Shown here: positions 11,148-24,478 of the stretch, piece by piece
Layout: each line of letters opens with the position of its first letter
Numbering within the stretch: position 1 is the first letter of the stretch
NCBI GenBank assembly: GCA_034008185.1
Contig: CM067086.1
Span: forward strand, 35,175,007-35,239,006
Origin: Gorsachius magnificus
Lineage: Eukaryota > Chordata > Aves > Pelecaniformes > Ardeidae
Reading direction: 5' to 3'
Length of the DNA: 64,000 nucleotides
The notes under the pieces: model-generated
Databases searched by the model: none
What the model saw: the letters and a program-made list of their open reading frames with translations, nothing else
Told to the model about the DNA's origin: nothing
Program-made: the position numbers and the translations under genes

Positions 11148-14100
11148 TGAAATAAGTTAAAAAAAAAACCAAACACATAACTAGGACCACGATAAACAAT
11201 TTTTATACATATGTAAGAGGCTGTTCCAAAATGGAAGGGATTATTGTTTCCCAGATGTAACAGACAGAACTAGTAATATAAATCTTAACTGCAGCAAGAT
11301 TCAGGCTGGCTATTAGAAAAAAGGTTTCCTTCTCCTTGCCTAATGATAAAGATAGCAAGGCACTAAAATTGAGTAGTTTGTAGAGCATGTATCACCACAG
11401 GTCTTTCAAATCAGGTTATGTTAACATCTGTGGGTATGCTGTTGCATGGGTATAGTCAGTCTTTTCTTAGGTAAGGGAATATATGCCCCATGAGGTCTCT
11501 AAGTTCTGTTTTTTCAAGATCCCATAATTGATACATAATCCTTCATGGCTACTGTATGCTAGAACATGATTTATAATATACACTACAGTATCCACAACTT
11601 AATTCTGCAACAGACCCTCATGCTGGGTTGATCCTGACTCAAAAAGGTAATGTCGGCCTCTGTTTTCTACATCTATATGTTTTCATCTTGTCTCATCAGA
11701 AGGAATGCACAACCTGAAAGAAGACATTAGAATAGGAAATACACTTTACTATTCCATCTTATCCCTCTCTTATTCGGAATATGTTTTATTCATGTGATTT
11801 TATTCCCACAATATTTAAGCACACAAGAAACAAGGCACTCTAAATTTCTAACTGCTTTATTTCCTCATTGGTGCTCATGTTCTCTATCCATGAACATTTT
11901 ACAATCGTATTATAAATCAAATTAGAATAAATATTCTCAAAATGATTACCACAACATCTCATAATTAGCTTCTCTGCCAACCATACCATCAGTCAGGATG
12001 CTAACAAAACAGAAATCACACTTAATTTCATACTGCTGAGTTCCAGAGAACAAACATCCTGGGTTTATTTATTCTATTACAAAATGTGCGTATAGAACTA
12101 AAAGTTTCTACTTTCAAACTTTGTGCATGCTGATGTTTAAGTATCTTGATAACACAAGTCCTCTTTTTGCTTTATTCTTTCTTTGTTACTCACAGGGTAG
12201 TTCTCCCAGCAAAACCTAGCCCTAATCTGACAGTGACTTTCCTTTGAAGAGAAAAAAACAAGACAAAGACTAGGAGAACAAACCAAGACGTGTTCATTTC
12301 AATAAGGGAATGAAATGCAACACCACAATTATAGTAAAGTAAAAACCAATATACATTTAAGAATAATGTGTATTCATAGAAATATTCCATGCTAAAACAT
12401 TTGCTGATAACTTAATTCTAATGCTCCCAGGTGCAAGTATTTTGTACTTGCCCTTTTGCGATTCTGTTTCTGATTATAAATTTCAAGATCTATAGGGCAA
12501 AATATATACTTTTTGCCCAGCACTTCTCACCTATACTAAAAGGCTATATAACAAGATATAACTGTGACTGATTGAAAAATGTACTTGATTCCTAACAGGT
12601 TTAGTATAACCCTAAAAAGCTGGAAAATCAGAAATTGAGTCTAATTCTGTTCCCATATATAGTACTGTAAACCTTGTTGAACCTTTAAATCAGAATAACA
12701 AATGCTAAAGCTGATGTGAGGAATCAGACTTTGTCTTTTAGAAACTGTATTGCAAGTTCACTTAAATACAGGAAATAATTGTTTAAAAAAATATGAATTA
12801 TGCCCATCAAAATTACAGAGAGCATTTAAGTATTATTTTCAAAAAAAAACCCCAAAGTATCATAGCCAGTTTTTATGAAAAAGGAAGATCATATAGCTTA
12901 TCAGATATACTCAATATCCATCTTCATCGTGGGTAATACACAGCTTTAATAAAGCCTGTAGGTTAGACCTTTGAACTTTTCTAAACAGTGTTTTGCAAGA
13001 AGCAACTCTATATCACCAGACGATAGTGAAAAGCATAGAATTAAGTGAGTAGGCAAAGTACTTTTTCACTTGACTGACAGTATTTTTTTTTTTCTTAAGA
13101 GTGATAAGTCACTTTGCTGTAGTTGAATTTCACACCTGGTATAACACTAACAATGTATATGCAAAGTCTGTGACACACAACCCTCGGTTTGTGACACTGA
13201 AGAAGAAAAATGAAGGCGACTCAAGGTAGCAAGCTGATAAAGCATACCAACGCTTCCTAAATACTAGTATAAAATCAGTTACTTACGTGTTTCTGCTGAA
13301 TAAATGATCAATTTTTTTAAATCAAAAGGTTCATAATTAACTTCCAACTTCTGAATGGATATATTCAATCACTCCACACTCATTCTAAAACAGAAGCTTC
13401 ATACAATGCTACTTTATAGGATTCCACTGCTTCCACATTTGAAAAGAACAAAACTTCTCAAACCTATAAACTCATTCATTACTATTAGGATTTCTTACGG
13501 CAGTTATTATTATTGCATCGCTTGGTAAGTCAAGATTTGTATACCTTCTCTCTTGTACATTGTGAAAAATTAATTTGCATATAACTGATAGAGAAAACCA
13601 TTCTGTTAGGGCTTTTTATTTGTGCTACTGCTTTTCTACTTCAGATGAAGGATGTGGAAAATTCTGGCTGTTGAATTTATTATTTACCAAGGCAACACAG
13701 TCCTAACTATTTAGGCTTCCTAATTAATTAGTTCATAAAAATGAAAAGCTTCTTTGATTAAATTTTACTTGGATTATTTTGGTTTTGAGGCTATGATCCA
13801 GAAAAATAATCTAATGTATTCGGCTTGCCATCTAACTAAAACAGTTCAGTTTGTTTAGGTTTCTGTACTGAGAAAACAATGTAAATTTCCTGTAATTAAC
13901 AACAAATTGGCAATTATGTATCATACGTCCATGCAGAAGCATTCAGAGCAAAGTATGTATCTACATCAGAAGTCTTGCTGCATGGTCATATCACTTTTCC
14001 TCTGCCAAATCCCCCTGAGGTATGACTCTCAACAAATAATTCCTTGGGGGAAATTTCCAAAAGCTCTGCTCTGTTTATTTATCTATATATTGATTTATTG

Positions 14101-17100
14101 TACAAAGGACAATTCCGTACTTAATAAACAAAAACATTGCTTATTGTAACATTATGACTGATACTGATGTATAGTTAGTATGCAGTATACAACTGACTAA
14201 TTGAAGTTTTGGATACTGTTTTTGTTGAAAGAGTAAATTATTCACTTGAAAAAATTGTTTATTATAGATACAGAACTAGTGTACGGAATGGATTTTTTGT
14301 TTTGCCTACTCTTTGTCAACTTAAACTTTTTTTTGGACTAATGAAAAAGAAGAAACAGGAAACCAAGTAAAACCTCAAAAAAGGTTTTTAAGCCTCATAA
14401 CAAACAAAACCCAAAACACACACATAAAAAACAAAAAAATAAGCACACCCTGTTAAGCTTACAGATTTAGTATGTCCTTACTGATGACTCCATACTGATC
14501 AGTAGTCTTCAAAAATCACTACAGATGCTCCTGGGAACCTGAGATTCAGTGAATACTGATTATTTATTGGAAGCAGCTTTCTCTTATAAAGCACATGGGG
14601 AAAGGTACATTACTGAAACGGGTATGGTAAGGAGCAGGAACCCTTGGACTGTCAACTTGGAAATGGATGAGGTGATCTGGATCTTCTCTTTGGATGTAAT
14701 CTAAGACTGTACATACGGAAAGAAAGTTTATTATGTCTTCCAGGACAGATTCTTTTGTGTATTCTTCCATTCTCTTTCCTTCTTCAGATCAAAACAATGA
14801 CAATTCATACAGTTCAATTACAAGTCAAGTCTCTCTCTCTTTTCATTTTTCTTTCCCCTCTCTCCTCCTCAGAGGAGTACTAAACTTTCAAACCCCAACT
14901 GCATTCACAGATACAGTCTCAAGTAAAGGAAGACCAAGTTTACTCTAAGTTTATCTTCCCTAGTTTGCGTGTGTATTTGCATGGCAAGGGCGGGTGTTGG
15001 TTGGTTATTTTTTAAACTGATAATATGACTTGACATGATACCTTTCTTTTAAATCAAGGTTGCCACTTCTTTGCGTCTTTGGCCAATATAGCTTACACAG
15101 GCTGAAGTCTAAACCAAGCAGAAACATTTACGACTTCAAGACAGTACTAAAAAATCGATGGGCAGAAAGAGATTTTGCATGAACTCTGTTTCCTCTGGAA
15201 ATTAAGAGACAAGCTATGTAAAGAAATCTCAGTTCAATTAGTATTAAAACATTGAGTAACTCCTCAGGAAAACAGAACATGAAATAGGATAAATAATGGT
15301 GAAGATGAATGTAAATCATCCTTCCTGTTTTGTCTCAGAAACTAGTTGATGCTGGCCCTTCCCTGCCTCATTTGTTTTGCTAAAACAAAACACTACTTTA
15401 AGAAACTATATTAATTCAAGTAATACAAACTTTAATCCCATACTTACTCACAAAAATAGAAACAAACAGAACAAGGACCCAATATGCAATACATATGATC
15501 CATATTGACACAGTGTGAACATTTTAAAAGTTCTGAAATTAGAGTAATTTTTTTTTACCTTATGTTTGGACATAGTTAATTGTCTTAATTTAAATGTTCT
15601 TATAGATAACTTCGTATTTCCATTCAACTTTGAAGGCTATATAATAGGTACTCCTACTGCCGTATTTTTTTCAGTATTTCCATGTTTAAGAGTTTCAGTC
15701 ATATTGACAGGCAGCAGGGGAAAAAAAACCAAAATAATAACAATGGAAAAATAAAAAAATCAACTGCAAACTGCTTAGAAAGGTAATCATGTTATCAGGA
15801 TAAGTGAAATTATCACCAATTTAAAAAAAAAAAGTTCTACATTGCCAGTCACGAAAACATTTGTATTGGGTTTTGTCTCACATACATGCCAGTAAAGTGC
15901 AGGTTTCCTGTTTACAAAACTCCCAATTTTGTCTCACAGCAGTTACATTCTGCCATTCTGCCAAAAGGACATGACTCTTCTGTACATCTCTCGAGAGCAC
16001 TTTTTCCCCACACTATCCACTTACAATACTGAAGATCCAATATTTCAATAAATTCTAGTTTACTTACTACATAAATATTAGAAATATTGTTTACTAAAGC
16101 ATGTATCCAACTACCAAAGCAAAGTTTAACATTAGAGTGAGCTTATGAACTAAAAAAAGTTGGTAAAATATTCAAGGTATGTTTTTCATTCCTGTAATTT
16201 AAAAAGTTTATGCAGCTCTGCTGCAATATGATAAAGTTTATTTTAGGACCTCCACAGAAATGCATACTACACAAATATTTTGGTCCCAAAATACAGACAC
16301 CACAGTCATGCAATTGAATTAGGAAGAGGTCACATGAATATATCATCTTAGGCTTTCCTTTGCTTTAAATGTCTATAAATAAATCTTCTGGCAAACAGTA
16401 CCTGTTAATTTCTAAAACAAAAGTGTGCTTAGACACAACTGTCATGTTGTAAATCATCATAAAAACCACAAAAAAATTAAGGAAACCAATATCCAGAGCA
16501 GATCTTAAATCAGTGGTGGGGGTGGTTGGGAGGTGGATTCTCAGCAGAGTTAGCATTACTTCCATTACTTGTTATCAGTTGTTTTCAATATCTTTTTATA
16601 AATTAAAAGCCTTTATTTGTTTGGTAGTAACATACCAAGGTTTTTCTTCCCCCAGTAAGTATACAACTTTCTCCCAATAAAACACAGCCAGTTCACTGCA
16701 AAAGGATCCTTATGATGACAGCAGAGTTATTTGATGGAAATTCATGCACCACCATCTGACAGTTCTCAGAAGATTTTAAAAATAGAGTTGGGGTTTCCGT
16801 TGTCAGTCTACTCCTTCAGCAGTGGTTGGATCAAAGCCTAATCTCAACTCTGGAACATACTTCCATATCATATATCAGGTCATCAGGAAGACAGAACAAG
16901 CAAATCATTAGACAGCAATAAAATATAGTCAGTCCTTTTCACAAAAATTAATACCTCTGAAGCAATTTTTCACTCAGAAAGTTAAGCATTTCAGCATTGA
17001 CCATTTTGCTTTTTTTTTTTCTCAATACAACTTCCAGGTTGTAAACTTGCCATTGAAGGATTTACATAGTTTGCTGCCTTTTGTATCACAGCTTTTCCTG

Positions 17101-17529
17101 CCTATCCCCTCACCAAGTTCTTAATGGAAATGACATAGCATGAGATAGTGACAACAAAGGAACAACCACATCAGATACCAAGCCAGAATATTTATTCTTC
17201 ATCTGTCATAAAAGCTGAGTACTAAATACTCTTTAAAATCACTTATTTGATTTCAAACTGTGGGCAGGAGAAAAAGAAACCTTACTAACAGAGCTGGGGT
17301 GAACTAGCCATGCAGACCGGCTTGATGCAAATCAGCAGCAAAATAAATATGCCTTTTCCTATCAGGCAGCCCAGTCTTGCTTTAAGAAATGGAGTGACTT
17401 TAAGTACACACATTAGTTCTCAGAACGGCAGATTGACTAAAAAGCATCGATGCATTCTGTGCTGATCAAGGAAGTAGAATCAGCCGAGAAAGTTGTATCC
17501 TGCATAAGTACTTTATCATTACCTACTGA
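11148..17529. other. Intron 1 stretch, nothing recognised
   Basis: About 6.4 kb of AT-rich sequence with short A or T runs and an A/C-rich low-complexity patch near 14390-14440. No coding signal, LINE, LTR or RNA gene was recognised. Confidence 0.55.
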
Positions 17530-18007
17530 ATGGACCTGTTCCAGTGGGTCCAGAGGAGGGCCCATGGAAATGGTCAGAGGGCTAGAAAACCTCCCCTGTG
17601 AAGAAAGACAGAGAGAGTTGGGGTTGTTCAGTCTAGAGAAGAGAAGGCTCCGGAGAGACCTTTATTGGGGCCTTTCAATACTTAAAGGGGGTCTATGAGA
17701 AAGATTGAGAGAAACTTTTTACCAGGGCCTGTAGCGACAGCACAAGGGGCAACAGTTTTAAACTGAAAGAGGGTAAGTTTAGATTGGACACAAGGAATAA
17801 TTTTTTTTTAGGATGAGGGTGGTAAGACACTGGAACACGTTGTCCAGAGAAGTTATGGATGCCCCATCATTGGAACTGTTCAAAGTCAGGTTGCACAGGG
17901 CTCTGAGCAACGTGATCCACTGAAAAATGTCCCTGCCTGTGGCAAGGGGTTGGAATAGATGATCTTTAAAAGTCCCTTCCGACCCAAACCATTCTATGAT
18001 TCTATGA
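17530..18007 (+). mobile_element. CR1 LINE, 3' portion
   Basis: Plus-strand 5'-truncated CR1. It begins with the GGGTCCAGAGGAGGGC block, runs through the degraded ORF2 end ([20 protein letters not shown] at about 17610-17665) and the 3' UTR, and ends with CATTCTATGATTCTATGAA at 17989-18007. Indels break the frame several times. It inserted antisense to RYR3. Confidence 0.93.
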
Positions 18008-21000
18008 ATTGTGGTGTCAGTACTGGCATGCTTAGCACCTCTGACATTCATGACCTCTGGCATAGTACCACAGAAGTAAATGAAGAAGTGACAAAACTTA
18101 TTAGGAAAGGAGGGTATTATAGTTCATTTCAACAGAGCATCCTTTTGGAATGAGAAATGAATGCAAGAAAAATCACTACATATGTACATACTTGCATATA
18201 TTTTGCTTGTTTTCCCCATTTCTTTTACATCTGGTGCAAGTGATATACTGGCAGACCAGTTAGCAACAGAAAGATACAACATATGACATCCATAACAACA
18301 AATTTATTTTCATTTCAGCAATTAACTGGTAACCATAGTTCACAAATATAAGAGAAAAATTTTGGCATAACAAACTCAACCTGCAGGGTTTAACTTATAA
18401 ATTTTTACTGTTTAACAGATGATCAGAAATATTAATGGAATAGCCAGTGTCTTGTCTCAATTACAGATGAACCAATTTAAAAAACTTGGCACCTGACAGC
18501 AAGAAGGAATCCAAATAGAAGCTGTCAGCCTTTTGGAATCTTAGTGCATGACCACTACCAGATTAGTAAAGATACCAATAGCAACAGACATTTAGGCCGT
18601 ATCTATTTCAAATGAGAATGGGTGTGCACAGCATTTAGCTTATTCTTTAAATCATGTATTCGGTATATAAGATCACTGTTATCTCTAAACTATCAACTAT
18701 AAATATCTCAGATGTTTATTTAACATCACAGTTTGTAAAAGAACATAGTATTTTCCTTTTGGACTTAATGGCTTTTGCTAGTAAACTTAAATGGTGACTT
18801 TGAGGCAAAAATCCTGTGAATCTTCTTAAAGAACCCAATACCATTCAGGGTTTTATATGTTATCTATACCAACTGTTGGCAAAAGAGATACTTAGGGTAC
18901 AGCTTTGAAAATTAGGGACATACAATGGGACAAACTATTATATAAAATTTTAGGATCTCAAAACAAATTGGAAAAGGTTCTACAAAAAGATGAAACAAAG
19001 CAGACATTTGCTCAGTCAGTATATGAAGTTATAGGATAGCTACTTTCTACATGAAGCTAGGGGAAACCTTTTAAAATATTTTTTAAAATAGTATTCTGAG
19101 AGGAAACGCTATAGTGTCATAGTTACCTAAATTTAAGTCCTGTCCCTGTCATGTGTAGGCAGCAGAACCACAGAAAAATGGGCAGTAGCATTTAAACACA
19201 TGCAGAGTGTTTGCAAGACCCAGGTCTTTGCACCAGGTCTCAGAACCAAAGCAAGCCTGTGAATAGCCAATAAATAGTTAAATACTACTTACAAAGTTTT
19301 CAGGAGGAAGAAAAAAAACCAAAACATGAGAGCTGGAATGTCACTGTATAAATAAAAAGTTTTTGCCAAGGACCCAATGAGGGAATGACATCAACAATGA
19401 GGCAAGACAGGTCTGAAGCAGAAATGCAGGGGACCACAGGCTCTAGAATTACTTGATGCCTGTCTTTTTTACCATAACTATTTTATATCTAGGGGAAAAC
19501 AATGGCATGTTTTAAAGGAGTTTTCAGTCATGAAAGCAGAGATTTAGACTAAATTCCAAACTTCTTCCCCAAACTTTCTATAGACAAGACTGAAATATGG
19601 CTGTGAATATATAGCAAGTGAGCTGCATGGATTGGTAAGAATAGAATAGGTAAGAATCAGGTTCAAATGCTTACATGTACACAAGGAGGATCACAAACTA
19701 TACAGGGGAACAATTCTAAAGGAACTACAATACCTATACTTATTCTATACTAGTGAATGAACAGATATATTAAGCTACAGGCACATATGGGTATATCCAG
19801 TCAATGTACAGATACATCAATGGATGTAGAGAATATTAAAGAGCTTTTACACACAGTGCTACTCTTCAAACAATTAAACTTCTCTGACAATACCCTTATG
19901 GAGTGAATGGCACATAATGCTACCATGTATATGGTAGCATATGTTACCTAGCAAAAAAAAATAAAAAATTATGGGTAAAGCTTATAAATTTACTAGAAAA
20001 TTAAAACTTTTCAATAGCACATTCCATTCTGTAGACCTAGAGGCTATATACACACAATTCATCATCAACCATAATTACTACCCCACTGTTAAACTGCAGA
20101 ACTAAAAGAATCTTTTTCAAGTGAGCTATCGCACCTACATATTATTTTAAAATATGCTTAATATGAGGATATAATGCCTTTGAAATCCAGCTACATCTTC
20201 CATTTCTTAGTCCATACTCCACTATGCTGATCTGTACCATGTATATACACACACCTGTACCATGTATATACACACACTGTTAGTTTACCGTGTATTCTAT
20301 CACTAAAGCTTTTCAAGCAAGAGTCTGCTGAGATGAATTACACCCCTATTTCAAAAAAAAATTCTAAAAACCATAAATTACTGTCGTGTATATTTAAACT
20401 TAACTATCTGTTAAAATCCTGAAATTATCATTTGCTGGAAATTTATTTCAGAAGTGAGCTGTCTGATATTTTTGGCAATTCTTTAAAACAAAAACCTCAC
20501 CATACTCAGTAATCATCCACATCTGTTACAGTTTAAAAGATAAAAGGCATCCAATGCAGGCAAAATTCCAACAGAAATCTTTCAAACAGGATTTGAAAAA
20601 TACAGCAGATATTTTAACAGCCTCCATACAAAATATATGAAAAAGGACAGAATAAAGTAGAAAAGATGGCACAGAAATAAAATATGAAAATTGAAGTACA
20701 TTCAACTGCTGTCCATCCCTTGTCAAGTATTTACACATATTACTCAAGCTGGCCTATAGAAAGTCGAATACTCAAGGTTTAGATGAGAACTGGCAGGGAC
20801 AGGATGTTGAAAGAGCATAAATGAATCACATCCATCGTATATATTCTCAAAACAAAAAAAATCAAACCACCAAACAGCTGCATGGCAGTTTCCCCTGCAT
20901 AGTGATTTTACAGATGTCTTACAGTTATTGCTACTCCAGTAGGAGATACCTACAAACCTGCAAGCAGTAGCAGTGTTTAAAAAAAAGTGTCAAATCAATC

Positions 21001-21545
21001 AGCATCCTCTGACAAACAGAGTAGAAATATGTGATCTAACTACAGGTTCAGCCACAGGTGTCTTATGTCAACCATGCTCTCATTACACTAGATCTATAAT
21101 TGAGAACTAAAATTAATGGAAATAGAATGATTTCCCATAAAATTAGGACAAATATTTCTCATTGTCTACCTAATCAATGCTGCAAAGCATAATGAAGACA
21201 TGTTAATTTGCTTTGTTTTCTTCATAAATTAGATGGTGGACCCTGCCAAAGAGAAGTCCACTTAATTTTGTAATTAAGTTCATTTCTATAGAAAAGTCAG
21301 TATCATTGTATTTCCTACTGCTTATATCCCAGATATGATGCTAGCAGTGCTTGCTTACTTGCAAATTGCTTCATAGAGTTCACTTAGAAAGTCTGTAGTA
21401 TCTGTTCTACCAAAAATCAGCCATCGCATTCACTAGCAATTTAGAGAGCCAAGCCTTGATAAGTTTTCAGCAGAGAAGTTAATAAAATTTTACTACTACT
21501 TAATAATCACTTACATCCTTTGCACTTCATGAATCTTAACCACAT
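18008..21545. other. Intron 1 stretch with a perfect 23-bp tandem duplication
   Basis: AT-rich intronic DNA. The one structured item is a perfect two-copy 23-bp repeat at 20232-20277. No gene or dispersed repeat was recognised. Confidence 0.55.
20232..20277. repeat. Perfect 2 x 23-bp tandem duplication
   Basis: The unit beginning CTGTACCATGTATATACACA occurs at 20232-20254 and again at 20255-20277 without a mismatch. Each unit ends in a short CA run, so slippage between CA tracts is a plausible origin. The lack of differences suggests a recent event. Confidence 0.9.
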
Positions 21546-21648
21546 AGAATCACATCAAATGATGTTGAGGGGGAAGTGACCTTTAGAGACTGTCTAGTCT
21601 TACTCCTGTGCTCAAAGCAGAGTCAATAGCAGTGAGGTGTCCAGGACC
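21546..21648 (-). mobile_element. Older CR1, 3' part, interrupted by a nested CR1
   Basis: Minus-strand CR1 tail: octamer remnant CATAGAATCACATC, diverged GGGAAGTGACCTTTAGAGA block, CTAGTCTTACTCCTGTGCTCAAAGCAG, then GGTGTCCAGGACC, where it stops abruptly. The next bases of the same element resume at 22171, after a second CR1. Confidence 0.85.
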
Positions 21649-22170
21649 ACAGAATCACAGAACGACAAGGGTTGGAAGGGACCTCAGGAGATCATCTAGT
21701 CCAACCCTCCCTGCTAAAAGCAGGTTTACCAAGAGCAGGTGGCATAGGACATCATCCAGGCGGGTTTTTAGTATTTCCAGAGACGGAGACTCCACAACCC
21801 GCCTGGACAGCCCGTTCCAGTGCTCTGTCACCCTCAAAGTAAAGTTCTTCCTCATATTCAGCTGAAACCTCTTATGCTTCAGTTTGTACCCACTGCCCCT
21901 TGTCCTGTCGCTGGGCACCATTGAGAAGAGTCTGGCTCCATCCTTGTGACATCCACCCTTAAGATATTTTTAAGTGTTGATGAGATCCCCTCTCCGTCTT
22001 CTCTTCTTCAGGCTAAACAATCCCAGCTCTCTCAGCCTATCCTCCTAGGGGAGGTGTTCCAGTTCCCTTAATCATCTTTGTTGCCCTCCTCTGGACTCTC
22101 TCTAGGAGTTCCTCATCTTTCTTGAACTGGGGAGCCCAGAACTGGACACAGCACTCCAGGTGCGGTCTCA
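21649..22170 (-). mobile_element. Younger CR1 inserted inside the older CR1
   Basis: Minus-strand CR1 of 522 bp. It starts with ACAGAATCACAGAACGACAAGG (3' terminus), followed by the GTTGGAAGGGACCTCAGGAGATC 3' UTR and the end of ORF2 (minus-strand reading includes NGLSRRVVESPSLEILKTRL). It is truncated at GGTGCGGTCTCA. It is less diverged than the host copy, as expected for the later insertion. Confidence 0.9.
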
Positions 22171-22262
22171 GATCCAGTCAAGTTTTGAACATCTCCTGAG
22201 ACAAGCTCCACAGCCTTTCTGGACAACCTGTTCCAATGGTTGACCACCACAGAAAAAAAATA
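22171..22262 (-). mobile_element. Older CR1, 5' part after the nested insertion
   Basis: ATCCAGTCAAGTTTTGAACATC, then CACAGCCTTTCTGGACAACCTGTTCCAATGG and GACCACCACAGAAAAAAAATATT continue the CR1 broken at 21648. The two halves abut with at most a few bases lost, so this is one element split by the 522-bp insert. Confidence 0.85.
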
Positions 22263-22900
22263 TTTTATTGTCAGGACCAGGATTGAAGTTTGTTAGTGAA
22301 ACACTCTGGACTCACAAGCACACAAAAATTTGCAGTTCCCTCGACTACTAGCATGGGTCCTCTGCCTGTCTAATACCTGGGCCTCGTCCTTGCAGGTAGT
22401 TCAGTTTGTAGTTTGCTATGCAAATTACACACATGTGCCACGGTTAGGGGAAAACAGACTCCAGTCCCCCCAGCAGTTAGGCACACAGGCTCTATGAGCC
22501 ATAGTTCGCACTCCAGATGCTCATGCTAGGACCCTCACAACCAACCCCTTTTTGTATCCCCTTCTCTCCATCCCCTAGCACCACCTTGCTCTTCTCCAAT
22601 CCCCTTCCCCTAAACATCTCTTCCTAAGTTTTGCAGAGTCCTATAGACCCCCCTCAAATATTCAAAATCTTCATGTTTTCTGCCTTCTCAGTTACAAAGT
22701 CTAGACTGGCCCCCTCCGAAGTGCTGGCTGTAGTTTCTTAATGGACCATCAATTAATAGCTGAAGAGCTTTGGTCTTTGTCAATGTCTCCATCTTCCCAT
22801 GTCTGCTAGGTTTGTATCTCCATGTGTGCTTGTTTTTTTTAATCTACCAATCCCCCCCTCCACCCCTTTTTCTCCACCTGGTCCTTGCTTTAAGAATGAA
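22263..22900 (-). other. GC-richer block, possible unrecognised retroelement
   Basis: This 640-bp block directly abuts the 5'-truncated older CR1 and is visibly richer in C and T on the plus strand than the surrounding intron, with CCCC and CCTCC runs. Read on the minus strand it ends in an AATAAA signal (minus-strand ACAATAAAATA, around 22263-22272) just before the CR1, as the end of an LTR or transcript copy would. No coding frame and no certain TG...CA ends were found. It could be a solo LTR or a unique region; I do not recognise the family. Confidence 0.3.
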
Positions 22901-24014
22901 AGGAAGAAGATTCAGCAAAGATTTTAATGCTACTTGAGGAAGGAAATGAGTGGGGAAAGACCCCATAAGAATGCTCAAAGTTTGTAATTTCAAAACCAGC
23001 TACAACAGATGCCCTCCTCAATAAGCACTTTGTACAGCAGAAGAAGCTAAAGGCTTCACAGCATGTTAGGTTTACATATAATCAAAATACATGACCCAAG
23101 ACATATAGAACATTAGTGGCTTTTTAATGCTACATCATCATAATCACCATTGATTCAACTGACTGCTGATGCAGATACAACGCAGCACGCAGTTCTAAGT
23201 GACAAAACAGAAGAAAGTTTTGCTTTTGATATCCTGTTTCAAATGCAGTCACTGTTCTGTTTCAGAGTTGGAAATTTTCTTTCTCAAGTTTAGAAGTTAC
23301 TGTGTACCTGAACTTTCAAAATTCACAATTGTACTGCCTGCTTTCATGAAACCTTAGTTATCACTGGAGAGCTAAATTAGATTTTCTAATCAGGAATATT
23401 GAGGCTGATTTTATGCTTGCATGTGCTAAGTTGGATTCATAACTTTCTTGACATATGAAGAAAAAAGATATCATAAAATCTATCATCACTTCAAGCTGTC
23501 TTGCAGGAGAACTGTTATATTCCCACTGTGGATTTATGCCACAGAAATTACTGCTTAACATCCATGATTTCAAAATGTTAATGTATACGAAACACATCTG
23601 GGACAAGAAAATTACTTAGAGTTATGAATCTTCAAGTATTCCATGATACACCTTTTTTTTTTTTCTTCCAAATTTTGCTTCATATAGTATCTGTACCTTT
23701 TTGTTCATCTACACCTGCAATGGATAAGCAAAACGTCTTGTTCTAATTTTATTACCACTGGGTAGATCAGTGAGCGAACTTACTTTAACCGTTCCACTCA
23801 TACTTCAAAACAAAGAGAAGTAGAGTTGAGATAGCCAGAGATTTGGTGTGTATCTCCTAGACCTTCTCTTCACAGTCTTTCACAAGACAAACAGAGAGGC
23901 TTTAAACCAAAACATAGATGGATAAATACAATTTCAGATTTTAACAGAATAATTTTAAATATTAAAATGCAAATAGTGCAAAAACGTGTGGGGCCCACAA
24001 AATAAAAAGGATGG
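22901..24014. other. Intron 1 stretch, nothing recognised
   Basis: AT-rich unique sequence with a T-run at about 23651-23664. The 81-codon minus-strand frame (23361-23606) has no recognisable feature. Confidence 0.5.
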
Positions 24015-24478
24015 TACTTGAATGTATGCAAGGGAGGGCAACAAAGCTGGTGAAAGGGCTAGAAAGCACGTCCCATGACGAGCAGCTAAGGACTCCGGGT
24101 TTGTGTAGTTTGGAGAGAAGACCACCAAGGGACAACCTCTTTGCTCCCTACAGCTTCCTGAGGAGGGGAAGTGGAGAGGGAGGTGCTGATCTCTTCTCCT
24201 GGGTATCCAGCGAAAGGACATGTGGGAATGGTTCAAAGCTGCACCACGGGAGGTTCAGACTTGGTGTTAGGAAACATTTCTTTACTGAGAGGATAGTCAA
24301 ACACCGGAACAGGCTTCTTAGAGTGGTCAATGGCACAAGCCTTTCAGGCTTTTAAGAGACATTTGGACAATGCCCTTAATAACATACTTTAACTTTTAGT
24401 CAGCCCTGAAGCGGTCAAGCAGTTGGACTAGATTATTGCTGTAGGTCCCTTCCAACTGAAATAGTCTACTCTATTCTA
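24015..24478 (+). mobile_element. CR1 LINE, 3' portion
   Basis: Plus-strand CR1: GGGCAACAAAGCTGGTGAAAGGGCTAGAAAG, degraded LRTPGLCSLERRPPRDN reading, GGTTCAGACTTGGTGTTAGGAAACATTTCTTTACTGAGAG, and an ending GTCCCTTCCAACTGAAATAGTCTACTCTATTCTA at 24478. The last octamers are mutated. A 114-codon frame (24011-24355) survives across it by chance and mixes real ORF2 residues with frameshifted ones. Confidence 0.92.
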
